The translations under genes and the position numbers were made by a program. Of a stretch of 63,517 nucleotides of DNA, positions 42,949 through 50,927 are shown piece by piece (within the stretch, counting starts at the first letter, position 1; each line of letters begins with the position of its first letter). The DNA comes from T3SED10-260 sp035363255 (GTDB taxonomy: Bacteria > Caldisericota > Caldisericia > UBA6126). The notes beneath the pieces were generated by a model. It searched no databases and had not been told where the DNA came from. It saw only the letters and a list, made by a program, of their open reading frames with translations. The DNA is taken from the NCBI GenBank assembly GCA_035363255.1, contig DAOSES010000014.1:1-63517 (forward strand), given 5' to 3'.

Positions 42949-45300
42949 CTATTTACGTAACAACAAATCAAAAACTTCATCCAGGTGGGATACATAGTGA
43001 ATTTTAAGTTTGTTAATGATTTCTTGATCAATATAAATTATATCTTTTTCATTATCCTTTGGAATTATGACTTGTTTGATTCCAGCTCGGTGTGCTGCTA
43101 ACAATTTGTCTTTTAATCCACCAATAGGTAATACTCGACCTTTAAGGGTAATCTCACCAGTCATAGCAATATCTGCAGATATCTTTTTTCCAAGCAGAAG
43201 AGAACAGATGGCTGAAAAAAGAGCAATACCCGCAGAAGGACCATCTTTTGGTATGGCTCCTTCAGGAACATGAATATGGATATCAATTTTCTCCTGGAAA
43301 TCAGAGCTTAATTTTATTTGATCAGCTCTACTTCGAATATAACTCATTGCTGCAGTAGCGCTTTCTTTCATCACATCGCCCAATTGACCAGTAAGGATGA
43401 GGTTTCCTTTGCCTGGCATTTTTATGGCTTCAATAAATAGAATTTCACCCCCAACCTGGGTAACTGATAATCCTGTAACCATTCCAGGATCATATTCAAT
43501 GCCTGCTACTTCATGTCGATATACAGGTGCTTTGAGGTAATCAATGAGTTTTTCTTTTTTTATGGTCATTTTTCTGAATTTATTTGTCTTGGAAGCCTTG
43601 TTGAATGCTACCTTTCTGAACACTTTGGCTATCTGACGTTCAAGATTTCTTAATCCTGCTTCTGAAGTGTACTCATTGATGATTGACCGAATGGTCTCAT
43701 CAGGCAGAGAAACATCAGACTCCAGAAGACCATTAGCAACAAGTTGTTTTTTTATGATGAAATTCTTGGCAATATTAAATTTCTCGTCCTCAGTGTATCC
43801 AGAAAGATTGATAAACTCCATTCGGTCTTTAAGTGCAGGGGGGATGGTATGAGAAACATTAGCAGTAGTGATGAAAAAAACCTTTGAAAGATCAAATGGA
43901 ACCTCAAGAAAATGATCAGAAAAGGCAAAATTCTGCTCAGGATCGAGAGCTTCGAGAAGGGCAGAAGAGGGATCTCCTCTAAAATCTGTTCCAATTTTAT
44001 CAATTTCATCGAGTAAAAAAATGGGATTTTTTGTGCCTGCTTCTTTCATTCCTTGGATAATGCGCCCAGGAAGTGCTCCAACATAAGTACGACGATGGCC
44101 GCGAATCTCAGCTTCATCTCGGATTCCGCCTAAAGACATACGTATAAACTTACGTCCCATTGCACGAGCAACAGATTTGCCTAAAGATGTTTTTCCTACT
44201 CCTGGAGGTCCCACCAAACACAAAATTGGAGCTTTGATTTTTTCTGAAAGCTTCCGAACTGCTAGATATTCGAGAATACGTTCTTTGATATCTTGCAAAC
44301 CGTAATGATCTTCGTCTAACATATCCTTGGCGAGTTGTAAGTCTAATTCATCAGGTGTTTCTTTGTTCCAGGGTAAAGCCAAGACCCATTCAATATAGTT
44401 TCTTACTACGCCAGCTTCAGCCATCATAGGAGGCATCTTCATCAAACGCGTTAACTCATCTTCTACTACTTTTTTAATATCAGGAGGAAGATCCAAGCTC
44501 TCCATTTTCTCGCGGTATTTTTTAACTTCTTCAGTATATTCGCTCTCAGAATCGCCCAATTCTTTTTGGATAGCTCTTAATTGCTCTCGTAAGTAGTACT
44601 CTTTTTGAGTTTTATCAAACTTATTTTTTACTTCTGATTCAATTTGCCCTTGGAGTTGCAAAACACTAACTTCTCGCTTAATAATTTCAAGGAGTTTGTG
44701 AAGTCGTTCTTTCAGATCGAGAGTTTCTAAAAGAGCTTGCTTTTCTTCCACATTGAGGATAATTGCGGAAGATATTAGGTCTGTTAGGCGGTCAAGATCG
44801 CGAATATTTACTAAATCAACATAGTTTTCAGGAGACATACGCTTGTTGAGTTGAAAATATTGTTCAAAGGTATCTATTAATTCTCGGGATAATGCTTGAA
44901 TGTAAGGACCTTCATGAAGAATGGTTCGGAGGGTATCTACATCGACATCATAACGTTGTTCCATTTCAACAAATCTTTTGATGCGAACTCGAGCGAAACC
45001 TTCAATAATAACTCTTAAGGTCGAATCAGGAAGACGAATGACTTGTAAAACCTCTGCTCCGACTCCAACTGGATACATGTCAGAAGGACCAGGATCCTCA
45101 ACAAATTCATTCTTTTGAGTAGAAACTACCACAAATCTATCTTTGCGAAGTGCTGCTTCGATTGCATTGATTGATCGGGGTCTTCCAACTGTTAAGGGTT
45201 GAACAATGTTGGGAAAAATAATGACATTTCGGATGGGAACCAGGGGAGCTGTTTTAAAATCAATCACTCTTTCGTTGATATCTTGGTCTTTTAAAGTCAT
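42949..45300 (-). CDS. lon: ATP-dependent protease Lon (LonA type)
   Basis: A 783-residue soluble AAA+ protease of the LonA type. An N-terminal substrate-recognition domain (about 15-210) and coiled region precede the ATPase domain with Walker A G-P-P-G-V-G-K-T near 362 and Walker B F-L-L-D-E-I-D-K. The protease domain has the catalytic Ser689 in P-K-D-G-P-S-A-G and Lys730 in G-G-L-K-D-K. The order tig-clpP-lon agrees with common bacterial layout, but clpX, normally between clpP and lon, is missing from this locus. No CIRCE or CtsR-like operator is visible before it. Confidence 0.97.
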   Translation of the reverse strand: MTLKDQDINERVIDFKTAPLVPIRNVIIFPNIVQPLTVGRPRSINAIEAALRKDRFVVVSTQKNEFVEDPGPSDMYPVGVGAEVLQVIRLPDSTLRVIIEGFARVRIKRFVEMEQRYDVDVDTLRTILHEGPYIQALSRELIDTFEQYFQLNKRMSPENYVDLVNIRDLDRLTDLISSAIILNVEEKQALLETLDLKERLHKLLEIIKREVSVLQLQGQIESEVKNKFDKTQKEYYLREQLRAIQKELGDSESEYTEEVKKYREKMESLDLPPDIKKVVEDELTRLMKMPPMMAEAGVVRNYIEWVLALPWNKETPDELDLQLAKDMLDEDHYGLQDIKERILEYLAVRKLSEKIKAPILCLVGPPGVGKTSLGKSVARAMGRKFIRMSLGGIRDEAEIRGHRRTYVGALPGRIIQGMKEAGTKNPIFLLDEIDKIGTDFRGDPSSALLEALDPEQNFAFSDHFLEVPFDLSKVFFITTANVSHTIPPALKDRMEFINLSGYTEDEKFNIAKNFIIKKQLVANGLLESDVSLPDETIRSIINEYTSEAGLRNLERQIAKVFRKVAFNKASKTNKFRKMTIKKEKLIDYLKAPVYRHEVAGIEYDPGMVTGLSVTQVGGEILFIEAIKMPGKGNLILTGQLGDVMKESATAAMSYIRSRADQIKLSSDFQEKIDIHIHVPEGAIPKDGPSAGIALFSAICSLLLGKKISADIAMTGEITLKGRVLPIGGLKDKLLAAHRAGIKQVIIPKDNEKDIIYIDQEIINKLKIHYVSHLDEVFDLLLRK

Positions 45301-45336
45301 ATTTTAATGTTTTCAAGCAAATTCAATTGAATTGCT

Positions 45337-45924
45337 TTACTTTCCTCCTTCAATTACTTTGTCTATGATACCGTACTCTAATGCTTCCTGAGCTGACATA
45401 AAAAAATCTCGTTCGGTATCCTTTTCGATGATATCGATAGTTTGCCCTGTATGTTTTGCGAGAATGTTGTTAAGCGTTTTTTTGGTATGTAACAATTCGC
45501 GTGCTTGAATTTCTACATCAGTAGCTTGACCTTGAGCACCACCCAAGGGTTGATGTATCATGATTCGAGCATGCGGTAGGGCATATCGTTTTCCCTTACA
45601 ACCAGCGCTAAGCAGAAATGCTCCCATGCTCGATGCCTGACCGATACAGGTGGTTGATACATCGGGTTTAACAAACTGCATTGTATCATAAATAGCAAGC
45701 CCAGCAGTTACTAGGCCACCAGGGCTGTTGATATAAATTTTGATATCTTCAGCATCATTTTCCGCAGAAAGAAACAGGAGCTGAGCTACAATACTGTTTG
45801 AGAGATGGTCATCAATCATCTCGCCTCCAATAAAAACTATACGATCTTTTAAGAGACGAGAGTAAATATCATACTGCCGCTCTCCAAATGCTGTTTGCTC
45901 TACTACCCACGGTATCAGAGACAT
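45337..45924 (-). CDS. clpP: ATP-dependent Clp protease proteolytic subunit
   Basis: The 195-residue serine peptidase has catalytic Ser99 in Q-A-S-S-M-G-A and His124 in M-I-H-Q-P; the N-terminal region starts with I-P-W-V-V-E-Q (family pattern I-P-M/x-V-V/I-E-Q). It forms the double heptameric chamber that works with ClpX or ClpA/C ATPases, which must be encoded elsewhere because no clpX follows. TGAGG precedes the ATG, 13 bp after tig. Confidence 0.97.
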   Translation of the reverse strand: MSLIPWVVEQTAFGERQYDIYSRLLKDRIVFIGGEMIDDHLSNSIVAQLLFLSAENDAEDIKIYINSPGGLVTAGLAIYDTMQFVKPDVSTTCIGQASSMGAFLLSAGCKGKRYALPHARIMIHQPLGGAQGQATDVEIQARELLHTKKTLNNILAKHTGQTIDIIEKDTERDFFMSAQEALEYGIIDKVIEGGK

Positions 45925-45937
45925 ATTTTTTACCTCA

Positions 45938-47194
45938 TTATTTCTTTTCAGTGAAACTTACTCTTTCTATCAACCAATTGAGAGCATTTCGTCTTCGTAC
46001 AATCGAATCGCAATACTCTCTTACTTTTTTTCTGTCTAATGCTCCATCCTTATATTTACCCAAATATTGCTTAGTTTCTTCATCGACTTCATTTTCTTTT
46101 GGAGCAAGATGGGGATTTTGTCGTTGGATAGAGCGGATAATGAGATCAACATTAGCTCTACTAAGTGCTTTGGGCTTTAATTGCTCTTTTAATTCTTCGA
46201 TGGTTTTGCCTGATTTAAGCAAAAACTCATCTAGGCTCAACTTCGAATCATATAAATCTTGTTCAAATATGCTTAATGTTTGCTCCATGTAGTGTTCTTC
46301 GATGCTTGGAGGTAGATTTTCAATAGAATATGTTTTGAACCATTCTTCGAAAAAGGAACTCCACTTTAGTTCTTTTACATAGTCCTGATACATTTCTTCG
46401 GCTTTTTGAGATACTTCAGCTCTGTATTCTTCTAAGGTTTTTTTTATGCTCAAAGAATCTAAGAGAGATTGATCAAGCGTGGGAAGTATTTTTTCTTTGA
46501 TTCCGGTCAGGCGAATTTTAATTGAGATTGGGTCTTGATCTTGGGGATTGAATGAAAAAGTTCGTTCTTCGCCAGCATGCATCTGCATAATATCTTTATC
46601 AATATCAGGAAGGATTTGGTTTTTTCCAAGCTCTACCATAGTGGGGTAAAACTTAGGATTTTGTGATTCAAAGTTGTAACTATATTCAAGAAAAGCATAA
46701 TGACCATTTTGAGCTTGAGATTGAATTTCTTGGAAGGTAGCGTTAGCTTCCAATAGCGATTGAATGAGTTGCTGTTCAAAGTCATCTCGACTTTTTTGAA
46801 GATCTATCGGGATTTTTAGTGATTCTAAAGGGGTAAAATCAATCTCAGGAAAAAAGTCAATGAGTAGTTTTAATGTGTAAGCTTGGCTTTCGATTGGCCA
46901 GCTATCTGAAGTTAATGAAGGGGGGTAAATAAAGTCATAGTCCTGCTTGTTTTGGTTTAATAAGTCAATCCCTTGGTAAACCATTTTCTCAATGACTTCT
47001 TCGAGAAGTTTTTCCTGATTAAGGTATTGTTTTGCAATATGTACTGGGACTTTCCCTTTTCTAAAACCAGGTACTTGCACCATGGGAAGAAAGCTTTGAT
47101 ATGCTTTTTGAAAATGAGCGTTTACTTCATCCTCAACAAAATAGATATCAGCATGAGCTTGATAGTTTTCAGTCTTAAATTCTTTAAGTTCCAC
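45938..47194 (-). CDS. tig: Trigger factor
   Basis: Ribosome-bound chaperone and peptidyl-prolyl isomerase, 418 residues. The N-terminal ribosome-binding domain has P-G-F-R-K-G-K-V-P, the signature loop that docks at uL23. A PPIase-like middle domain and a long helical C-terminal domain follow. The start is a GTG at 47194 because AAGGAGG lies six bases upstream; the ATG further upstream at 47236 lies beyond that site. It is the first gene of the minus-strand chain and has its own strong promoter. Confidence 0.94.
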   Translation of the reverse strand: MELKEFKTENYQAHADIYFVEDEVNAHFQKAYQSFLPMVQVPGFRKGKVPVHIAKQYLNQEKLLEEVIEKMVYQGIDLLNQNKQDYDFIYPPSLTSDSWPIESQAYTLKLLIDFFPEIDFTPLESLKIPIDLQKSRDDFEQQLIQSLLEANATFQEIQSQAQNGHYAFLEYSYNFESQNPKFYPTMVELGKNQILPDIDKDIMQMHAGEERTFSFNPQDQDPISIKIRLTGIKEKILPTLDQSLLDSLSIKKTLEEYRAEVSQKAEEMYQDYVKELKWSSFFEEWFKTYSIENLPPSIEEHYMEQTLSIFEQDLYDSKLSLDEFLLKSGKTIEELKEQLKPKALSRANVDLIIRSIQRQNPHLAPKENEVDEETKQYLGKYKDGALDRKKVREYCDSIVRRRNALNWLIERVSFTEKK

Positions 47195-47238
47195 TTTTAT
47201 CCTCCTTAAGTAAAGGGTCGCACCCAATAACTTCAATA

Positions 47239-47266
47239 CTTATACTAAACAAGATGTTATTGTCAA
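47239..47266 (-). promoter_or_regulatory. Promoter of tig and the long minus-strand operon
   Basis: On the minus strand a perfect TTGACA (47261-47266) is followed after 16 bases by TATAAG (47239-47244), 44 bases before the GTG start. Confidence 0.8.
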
Positions 47267-47330
47267 CAAATCAATCTTGCATATAGTATTGTAACATATT
47301 TGAATATTGTGTTTGCAAGGATTGCTCAAG

Positions 47331-47358
47331 TTGACTTTATGCAAAGCAATGGTATATT
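47331..47358 (+). promoter_or_regulatory. Promoter of rplM-rpsI
   Basis: TTGACT (47331-47336) and TATATT (47353-47358) are 16 bases apart, 42 bp before the rplM ATG. Confidence 0.78.
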
Positions 47359-47400
47359 CTTTTTCTTGAGTATTAATTAATGAATATGTGAGGTTGCTGA

Positions 47401-47850
47401 ATGGATACGCATTTTTTTACTGAAAAAGAAGTTGAGCGGAAATGGTATCTGATTGATGCTAATCAACAGGTTCTTGGTAGATTAGCCAATCAGATTGCGA
47501 CCATTCTGACAGGGAAAAATAAGCCTGAATTTACTCCCAATGCAGATGTTGGCGATTTCGTTGTTGTCATCAATGCAGAAAAAGTTAGAGTCTCAGGCAC
47601 CAAAGAAAAAGATTTTATCTATTATAACCATTCGGGATATGCTGGAGGTCTTAAAAAAACTCCATTATTCCGCATGAGAGAGCGAAAACCAGAATACATG
47701 CTCCGGAAAGCTGTATGGGGCATGATCAAACACTCTCCCCTTGGTCGCAAACGCTTCAAAAAGCTTAATGTTTACGCTAGCAACAAACACCCCCATGCTG
47801 CCCAAAATCCTATCCCTTTTGATGTCAATCAATTTAATCAAGGAGTGTAA
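47401..47850 (+). CDS. rplM: Large ribosomal subunit protein uL13
   Basis: The 149-residue protein has the uL13 blocks W-Y-L-I-D-A, L-G-R-L-A-N-Q-I-A, G-D-F-V-V-V-I-N-A-E-K-V, H-S-G-Y-A-G-G-L-K and A-V-W-G-M-I-K-H-S-P-L-G-R, all at usual spacing. GAGG precedes the ATG. It leads an operon with rpsI three bases downstream, as in nearly all bacteria. Confidence 0.98.
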   Translation: MDTHFFTEKEVERKWYLIDANQQVLGRLANQIATILTGKNKPEFTPNADVGDFVVVINAEKVRVSGTKEKDFIYYNHSGYAGGLKKTPLFRMRERKPEYMLRKAVWGMIKHSPLGRKRFKKLNVYASNKHPHAAQNPIPFDVNQFNQGV

Positions 47851-47853
47851 TTT

Positions 47854-48240
47854 ATGCCCGGAATATTAGCTACTGGATATCGAAAAACTTCTATCGCCAG
47901 AATTATGCTCAAGCCTGGTACTGGTTCAATTCGTGTAAATGGCAAAGCTTTCAAAGACTATTTTCCATCACAATTGCTCCAACTCCGCTCCACCGAACCC
48001 TTTGAAACAGTAAAACGTTCAAAGCAATTTGATGTCACTGCTCGTATTCTTGGAGGTGGAATCTCTTCTCAGACTGATGCACTTCGTCATGCCATAGCTA
48101 AAGCACTCAGCGAGTTCGATCCAAACTTCAAGCAATCCCTTCGTGATAAAGGTTTCCTTACCCGAGATGCCCGAGTTAAAGAACGAGTTAAAGCGGGTTT
48201 AAGAGGAGCTCGTAAGGCCAGACAATACCGTAAACGCTAG
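47854..48240 (+). CDS. rpsI: Small ribosomal subunit protein uS9
   Basis: The 128-residue protein shows G-Y-R-K-T-S-I-A-R (family G-R-R-K-x-A-x-A-R), G-T-G-S-I-R-V-N-G, G-G-G-I-S-S-Q and the basic C-terminal tail R-A-R-K-A-R-Q-Y-R-K-R that reaches the P-site tRNA. AGGAG lies before the ATG, inside the end of rplM. Confidence 0.98.
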   Translation: MPGILATGYRKTSIARIMLKPGTGSIRVNGKAFKDYFPSQLLQLRSTEPFETVKRSKQFDVTARILGGGISSQTDALRHAIAKALSEFDPNFKQSLRDKGFLTRDARVKERVKAGLRGARKARQYRKR

Positions 48241-48255
48241 GGCTTATCCCCTTTT

Positions 48256-48993
48256 ATGCCTTTCACGCACTCCCATCTCTCTCTTCCCGAATGGAAAGAA
48301 GATGTATGGGAGTGTTTTTTATTCATCGAAAAAAAATTTCCACTATTTCCAAGCTTTGAATTTTCAGATTCTTGCCTTATTGGCGAAAAACTTCTCGATT
48401 TAATATACTATACTCCTACTGTGGGTTCTCTTGCCAGCGATCAACTTAAACAGTTCGCCCTTTTCATGATATTTTTACTAAAATCAACACTTTTATTTGA
48501 TAGAAGCTTTTCACTTGATATGAAACACAAAGAATCCAAACTTATTCTCATGCATGCAGATCTCTATCTCATACAAGGAGGTATTGAGTTTAACAAGCTA
48601 CATCAACACCAAAAGTGCCAATTACTTCTTGAAGAAACTCTTAATTTTCTTTCTACCCATTATCTTTCTTCATTTGATCAAGTTCAAAAAACTTTAAGCT
48701 TGCAAGAAATTCTTTCCCAAAGATATGGAGCTTTAGTGTATTGTGCTATTGTTGGAATACTATTGCTTTCGGATAACACCACTATTCCAAAGAAAGCATT
48801 GTTTTCTTTTTCAAGAGCATATGGTCTTTATTTATGCATTAAAAATCATAAACTTTTGCATTCAACTCATCAAGATCCCACCCTACTAAACAAACAATCT
48901 CAAAAACTTTTGTCCTTACTTTCCAAGAATGCAAAAGAATTGGCTTTTTTACAATATCTTTCCTCCGATTTTGAAAGGAAGGCTTTCACATGA
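48256..48993 (+). CDS. Prenyl-synthase-like helical protein lacking catalytic motifs
   Basis: A 245-residue all-helical protein I cannot assign firmly. The segment K-L-I-L-M-H-A-D-L-Y-L-I-Q-G resembles the region V/L-L-A-G-D-Y-L of polyprenyl diphosphate synthases, and S-L-Q-E-I-L-S-Q-R-Y-G-A-L followed by an F-S-R-A-Y-G-L-Y-L resembles their later K-T-A-x-L and G-x-x-L-G-x-A-F helices. The catalytic D-D-x-x-D motifs are absent. This fits either a degenerate synthase or a non-catalytic subunit like HepS. Its position before folD is consistent, because prenyl synthase genes often accompany folD-xse genes. No ribosome site is seen. Its end overlaps folD by four bases. Confidence 0.5.
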   Translation: MPFTHSHLSLPEWKEDVWECFLFIEKKFPLFPSFEFSDSCLIGEKLLDLIYYTPTVGSLASDQLKQFALFMIFLLKSTLLFDRSFSLDMKHKESKLILMHADLYLIQGGIEFNKLHQHQKCQLLLEETLNFLSTHYLSSFDQVQKTLSLQEILSQRYGALVYCAIVGILLLSDNTTIPKKALFSFSRAYGLYLCIKNHKLLHSTHQDPTLLNKQSQKLLSLLSKNAKELAFLQYLSSDFERKAFT

Positions 48994-49829
48994 TTGTAAT
49001 GGACGGCAAGCATCAATCATCCATTCTTCGTAGAGATCTTAAAAAAGAAATCGAGAAGATTTCTCCTTCTTCCCCCTGTCTTCTTTCGCTTATGATTGAG
49101 GGTAGTTCCGAAGCTGATTCTTATGTTCGTAATAAAGAAAAAGCATGCAATGAAGTTGGTATCATATCGAAGCATATATCGCTCAGTAAACATGTTTCTG
49201 AAAACGATTTAATTGAATGCATTGATAGAGCAAACCAAGATCCAGAAATTCATGGTATTATACTTCAAATGCCATTACCAAAAGAATTCAACCAATACCG
49301 TATTTTTTCTCATATAGACCCAAGGAAAGACGTTGACGGACTGCATCCGCTAAACTTGGGCAGACTCTTGTCTGGAAATCCCTTATTTGTCCCAGCCACA
49401 CCCTTGGCAGTATTGCACTTGATTGAAAGCTATGGAATACCATTATCAGGAAAAAAAGCAGTTGTCATTGGGCGTTCAAATATTGTTGGAAAACCCTTAT
49501 CTCTCCTACTGCTTCATCATAATTGCACAGTAAGCATAACTCATTCCCAAACGCAGTCTCTAGCAAATGAAACTTTAACAGCAGATATTCTTGTTGCCGC
49601 AATAGGTCAGGCTCATTTTGTTACTTCAGCTTACGTAAAACCTGGAGCAGTCGTGTTGGATGTGGGCATTAACTTTGCTCAAAACAAACTCCTCGGAGAT
49701 GTTGATTTTGACTCAGTAGCACCCTTGAGCTCTTATATAAGCCCTGTGCCTGGAGGAGTTGGATCTCTCACCACCACTATGTTGCTTCAAAACACATGGA
49801 AAGCTTTTAAGCTTCAGCGATGGTCTTAG
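48990..49829 (+). CDS. folD: Bifunctional methylenetetrahydrofolate dehydrogenase/cyclohydrolase FolD
   Basis: Interconverts 5,10-methylene- and 10-formyl-tetrahydrofolate. Of the 279 residues, the first half carries Y-V-R-N-K-E-K-A-C (catalytic Lys; family Y-V-x-x-K), then Q-M-P-L-P and P-R-K-D-V-D-G-L-H. The NADP domain has V-I-G-R-S-N-I-V-G-K-P and the C-terminal P-V-P-G-G-V-G-S-L-T. It overlaps both neighbours by 4-10 bases. A glutamate formimidoyltransferase is also encoded in this window, so two folate one-carbon enzymes are present. Confidence 0.96.
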   Translation: MIVMDGKHQSSILRRDLKKEIEKISPSSPCLLSLMIEGSSEADSYVRNKEKACNEVGIISKHISLSKHVSENDLIECIDRANQDPEIHGIILQMPLPKEFNQYRIFSHIDPRKDVDGLHPLNLGRLLSGNPLFVPATPLAVLHLIESYGIPLSGKKAVVIGRSNIVGKPLSLLLLHHNCTVSITHSQTQSLANETLTADILVAAIGQAHFVTSAYVKPGAVVLDVGINFAQNKLLGDVDFDSVAPLSSYISPVPGGVGSLTTTMLLQNTWKAFKLQRWS

Positions 49830-50926
49830 GAGGAGTTTACCTCCATGTCCCTTTCTGCAAAAAAAAATGCTCCTATTGTGACTTTATCTCTTTTGAGAAG
49901 AAAGTCAGCTCAAACTATTTCAGATTAGTTTTTAAAGAGTATCAAATGTATTTGGAAAATAAACAGCAAATCACCTTTGATACTTTGTTTATCGGCGGAG
50001 GTACCCCAAGCTTAGCTCCTCCAATTAGCTTTAAACCCATTATTGATCTTTTTTTATCACAGCTTCCATCAGGCATAAAACCAGAACTAACCATTGAAAG
50101 TAATCCTGAGTCGCTTACTAAAAGAAAACTCCAGGAATATTTAGATCTTGGAATTAATCGTATCAGTATTGGAGTTCAATCCTTTGATCCACTAGTTTTA
50201 ACCTCCTCAGGCAGGCTTCATAATCAAAAAGAAGCCATCTTTGCAGTTGAGACTGCATACCAAATTGGTTTCAGAAACATAAATATAGATTTGATTTGGG
50301 GTCTTCCAGGAGAAAGCAAAAAAACTTTAGAATTAAATCAAAGTATCCTTGACTCTCTGCCATTAACTCATCTTTCATGTTATTTCCTAGATCTATCACC
50401 CAAGACTCCAATGTATCGGCTAATCCAACAGAATCAGTTATCATTACCTGACGAATTTTCAAGCATAGAGCTTCATAATTGCTTTTTGGAATTTCTACAA
50501 AACACTCATTGGATTCATTACGAAATATCCAATTTTTGTAAAAATGGGTTCGAATGCAGGCATAATTTGCATTACTGGAAAGGAGAACCATACCTTGGTC
50601 TTGGGGTTTCATCTGTGAGTTTCTTGCCTCCATGGAGAAAAAAAAATACCATTCAATTAGCTAGGTATAATAATAAAATCGTCTCAGGAAAAAGTGCTTG
50701 CACCTTTCAAGAGCACATCAATCCTGCCATTAGAGAAAAAGAAAAAGTAATGTTAGGTCTTAGGCTTCTTAAGGAAGGTATTTCATGGTTTGATGTAAAA
50801 GACGATAAAAAAGATATTGTTTGTTCCTGGTTGGAAAAAGGTTATTTAGCTAAAAAAAATACAAGGCTCCTTTTCACTCAAAAAGGAGCCTTGTATGCAA
50901 ATCAAGTTATATCATCGCTTTTTTAA
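49820..50926 (+). CDS. hemW: HemW-like radical SAM coproporphyrinogen oxidase homologue
   Basis: The 368-residue protein has the HemW arrangement: Y-L-H-V-P-F-C-K-K-K-C-S-Y-C-D-F with the C-x3-C-x2-C cluster motif, G-G-G-T-P-S, E-S-N-P-E-S and R-I-S-I-G-V-Q-S-F. A second cluster motif C-x3-C near residue 240 (C-R-H-N) and the C-terminal HemN-like domain are present. HemW homologues act as heme chaperones rather than CPO. The final 25 codons contain the terminator hairpin of the opposite gene. Its start overlaps folD by 10 bp. Confidence 0.9.
   Translation: MVLGGVYLHVPFCKKKCSYCDFISFEKKVSSNYFRLVFKEYQMYLENKQQITFDTLFIGGGTPSLAPPISFKPIIDLFLSQLPSGIKPELTIESNPESLTKRKLQEYLDLGINRISIGVQSFDPLVLTSSGRLHNQKEAIFAVETAYQIGFRNINIDLIWGLPGESKKTLELNQSILDSLPLTHLSCYFLDLSPKTPMYRLIQQNQLSLPDEFSSIELHNCFLEFLQNTHWIHYEISNFCKNGFECRHNLHYWKGEPYLGLGVSSVSFLPPWRKKNTIQLARYNNKIVSGKSACTFQEHINPAIREKEKVMLGLRLLKEGISWFDVKDDKKDIVCSWLEKGYLAKKNTRLLFTQKGALYANQVISSLF
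50852..50895 (-). terminator. Intrinsic terminator of the stalk-domain gene, within hemW coding sequence
   Basis: A perfect 15-bp stem (50860-50874 with 50881-50895, loop CACTCA) lies inside the last codons of hemW. On the minus strand it is followed at once by eight T (50852-50859), the pattern of a strong Rho-independent terminator. It sits 33 bases beyond the stop of the minus-strand gene 50928-53819. Confidence 0.88.
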
Positions 50927-50927
50927 C

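Noticed and set aside
47195..47236. ATG start for trigger factor at 47236
   Set aside because: The strong AAGGAGG lies between it and the GTG at 47194, which fits the family start.
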